A stretch of 7,086 nt of DNA, taken from contig DHHE01000200.1 of assembly GCA_002403115.1 (NCBI GenBank), forward strand, positions 4,052 to 11,137. The letters run 5' to 3'. Below are positions 5,746 through 7,086 of the stretch, one piece after another. The notes under the pieces were generated by a model. The model was not told the origin of the DNA. It ran no database searches and worked only from the letters and a program-made list of their open reading frames with translations. Within the stretch, counting starts at the first letter, position 1. Each line of letters begins with the position of its first letter. Made by a program: the position numbers and the translations under genes. The DNA comes from a bacterium UBP2_UBA4780 (GTDB taxonomy: Bacteria; Edwardsbacteria; AC1; EtOH8).

Positions 5746-7086
5746 ATGGACAAGAACGACACCATTGTGGCCGTCTCCACCGCCCCGGGGCGGGCGGCAT
5801 TGGCGGTGGTCAGGCTGTCCGGGGCCCAGGCCGCGGACCTGGCCGACAGGATCTTCCGGGGGATGACCAAGCCCTCGGACATGTCCGACCACGCCGTCCA
5901 GCACGGCCATGTCGTCAGCCAGCGCGGGCAGGTTGTAGACGAGGTGATGCTGGCCCTGCTCCGGGGGCCGCGTAGTTTCACCGGCGAGGACACGGTCGAG
6001 ATCACCTGCCACGGCGGCGACGCGGCCGCGCCGGCCATCGTGGAGGTGGCGGTGCTGGCCGGGGCCCGGCCGGCCCGGCCCGGCGAGTTCACCCTGCGGG
6101 CTTACCTGAACGGCCGGCTGGACCTGTCCCAGGCCGAAGCGGTTTCCGACGTCATCGAGGCCGGCACCTGGGCCGCGGCCCGGGCGGCGCTGGAGCGGCT
6201 GGAAGGCGGGCTGTCGAAAAAAATCGGGGACATAAGGGCGGGCCTGCTCGACGTCCTGGCCCAGCTGGAGGCCTCGGTCGACTTTCCCGAGGAGGACCTG
6301 CCGCCGCCGGTGATCAGTGAGATCCAGGAAGCCCTGGAACAGGCCGGAAAACGGATCAGCCAGCTCCTGGAATCAAGCCGCACTGCCAGGCTGCTGCGCG
6401 ACGGGGCCCGGGCGGTGATCGCCGGCCGGCCCAACACCGGGAAATCCAGCCTGTTCAACCTGATGCTGCGCGAGGAGCGGGCCATAGTCACCGAGCATCC
6501 CGGCACCACCCGGGACGTGCTGGAGGGATTCGTCGAGGTGCGCGGGGTGCCGGTGCGCCTGTTCGACACCGCCGGCGTCCGCGAGCCGGCCGACCTGATA
6601 GAGGCCGCCGGGGTGGAACGGGCGCGGGCAAAGCTGGAGCAGGCCGACCTGGTGCTGCTGGTGATCGACGGATCTCGGCCTCCCCGGGGGGAGGACAAGA
6701 AGCTTCTGGATCAGACCAAGAGCCTGCCGAGGATCGTGATCCTGAACAAGAGCGACCTCAAGCCGGCCTTCACCGCCCAGAAGGGCTGGGTGCGGGTCTC
6801 GGCCCTGACCGGCTCTGGCCTTCCGAAGCTGGAGGAGGCCATGGTCGCCGGGCTGACATCTGGCCATGGCGTGGAAGAAGGCGGGGCGGCGGCGGCCAAC
6901 GTCCGGCAGATCGAGGCCTTGAAGCGGGCTTCGGCCAGCCTGGCCGAGGCGGCCGGGGGCATGGCGCGGAAGCGGCCCTACGAGCTGGTGGCCGAGGACG
7001 TCAAGGGCGCGGTCAACGCCCTGGGAGAGATCACCGGGGAGTCGATCGGAAACCAGGTGCTGGAGAGGATCTTCGAAAGGTTCTGC
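5746..7086 (+). CDS. mnmE: tRNA uridine-5-carboxymethylaminomethyl(34) synthesis GTPase MnmE, 3' end cut by window edge
   Basis: MnmE works with MnmG to modify the wobble uridine of certain tRNAs, in the cytoplasm. The visible 447 residues cover nearly the whole protein. The N-terminal tetrahydrofolate-binding domain starts DTIVAVSTAPG. A helical part carries PGEFTLRAYLNGRLDLSQAE, followed by an inserted Ras-like G domain: G1 GRPNTGKS (227-234), G2 GTTRD (253-257), G3 DTAG (274-277) and G4 NKSD (334-337). The C-terminal helices end ERIFERFC at the window edge, so probably only IGK and a stop are missing from the usual FCIGK end. The FCIGK cysteine, needed for modification in E. coli MnmE, is present. 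The usual family length is about 450-460. I chose ATG 5746 because it has a GGA at 5-nt spacing and matches family N-termini; ATG 5740 is equally possible and adds two residues. The gene is divergent from the operon. One 60-base block inside it is 78% GC. Confidence 0.97.
   Translation, partial: MDKNDTIVAVSTAPGRAALAVVRLSGAQAADLADRIFRGMTKPSDMSDHAVQHGHVVSQRGQVVDEVMLALLRGPRSFTGEDTVEITCHGGDAAAPAIVEVAVLAGARPARPGEFTLRAYLNGRLDLSQAEAVSDVIEAGTWAAARAALERLEGGLSKKIGDIRAGLLDVLAQLEASVDFPEEDLPPPVISEIQEALEQAGKRISQLLESSRTARLLRDGARAVIAGRPNTGKSSLFNLMLREERAIVTEHPGTTRDVLEGFVEVRGVPVRLFDTAGVREPADLIEAAGVERARAKLEQADLVLLVIDGSRPPRGEDKKLLDQTKSLPRIVILNKSDLKPAFTAQKGWVRVSALTGSGLPKLEEAMVAGLTSGHGVEEGGAAAANVRQIEALKRASASLAEAAGGMARKRPYELVAEDVKGAVNALGEITGESIGNQVLERIFERFC

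Noticed and set aside
6102..6698. 198-codon minus-strand frame opposite mnmE
   Set aside because: It is serine/arginine-rich and antisense to an intact, strongly conserved GTPase.
1..7086. Mobile element, CRISPR array, tRNA, rRNA or prophage
   Set aside because: I saw no transposase or integrase, no regularly spaced direct DNA repeats, no cloverleaf and no flanking terminal repeats. The only regular periodicity noticed is the protein-level TPR repeat.

Overview
The window is a GC-rich stretch of chromosome-like bacterial DNA. A YafK-type L,D-transpeptidase with a signal peptide and a beta-strand-rich, outer-membrane-like protein suggest a diderm (Gram-negative-type) bacterium. I cannot place it to a phylum from sequence alone. 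Nothing marks the window as a phage, plasmid, IS element or CRISPR locus, and no tRNA or rRNA was seen. Genes fill almost all of it; the longest gap is about 110 bases.

Layout. (1) Positions 1-681, plus strand: the 3' part of a beta-rich hypothetical protein whose start lies upstream of the window. (2) Positions 692-728: a perfect 14-bp hairpin between convergent genes, with a T-run that makes it a terminator for the minus strand. (3) Positions 733-5632, minus strand: a tight four-gene operon read right to left. It encodes a YafK/DpaA-like L,D-transpeptidase family protein, a NatA-like ABC ATPase, a NatB-like ABC-2 permease fused to a CPBP (CAAX-type) intramembrane protease, and a protein made of eight TPR-like repeats at an exact 40-residue period. 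ATPase and permease overlap by GTGA, and permease and TPR gene are 4 nt apart. The 67-nt gap between transpeptidase and ATPase is exactly spanned by a 24-codon ORF joined by ATGA at both ends. (4) Positions 5633-5745: an AT-rich divergent promoter region in which a 20-bp palindrome overlaps both predicted -35 boxes. (5) Positions 5746-7086, plus strand: mnmE, the tRNA-modification GTPase, cut by the window edge just before the expected last residues of its FCIGK C-terminus.

How the genes may work together (inference). One promoter near 5662-5690 and one terminator at 697-728 would enclose the whole minus-strand operon. Its products would act at the envelope: a periplasmic peptidoglycan enzyme, an inner-membrane exporter with a built-in membrane protease domain, and a cytoplasmic TPR scaffold. 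mnmE is a housekeeping gene that appears to share only the divergent promoter region. The points most worth checking are the shared palindrome, the bridging ORF, the CPBP fusion coupled to a TPR protein, and the ambiguous start of mnmE.
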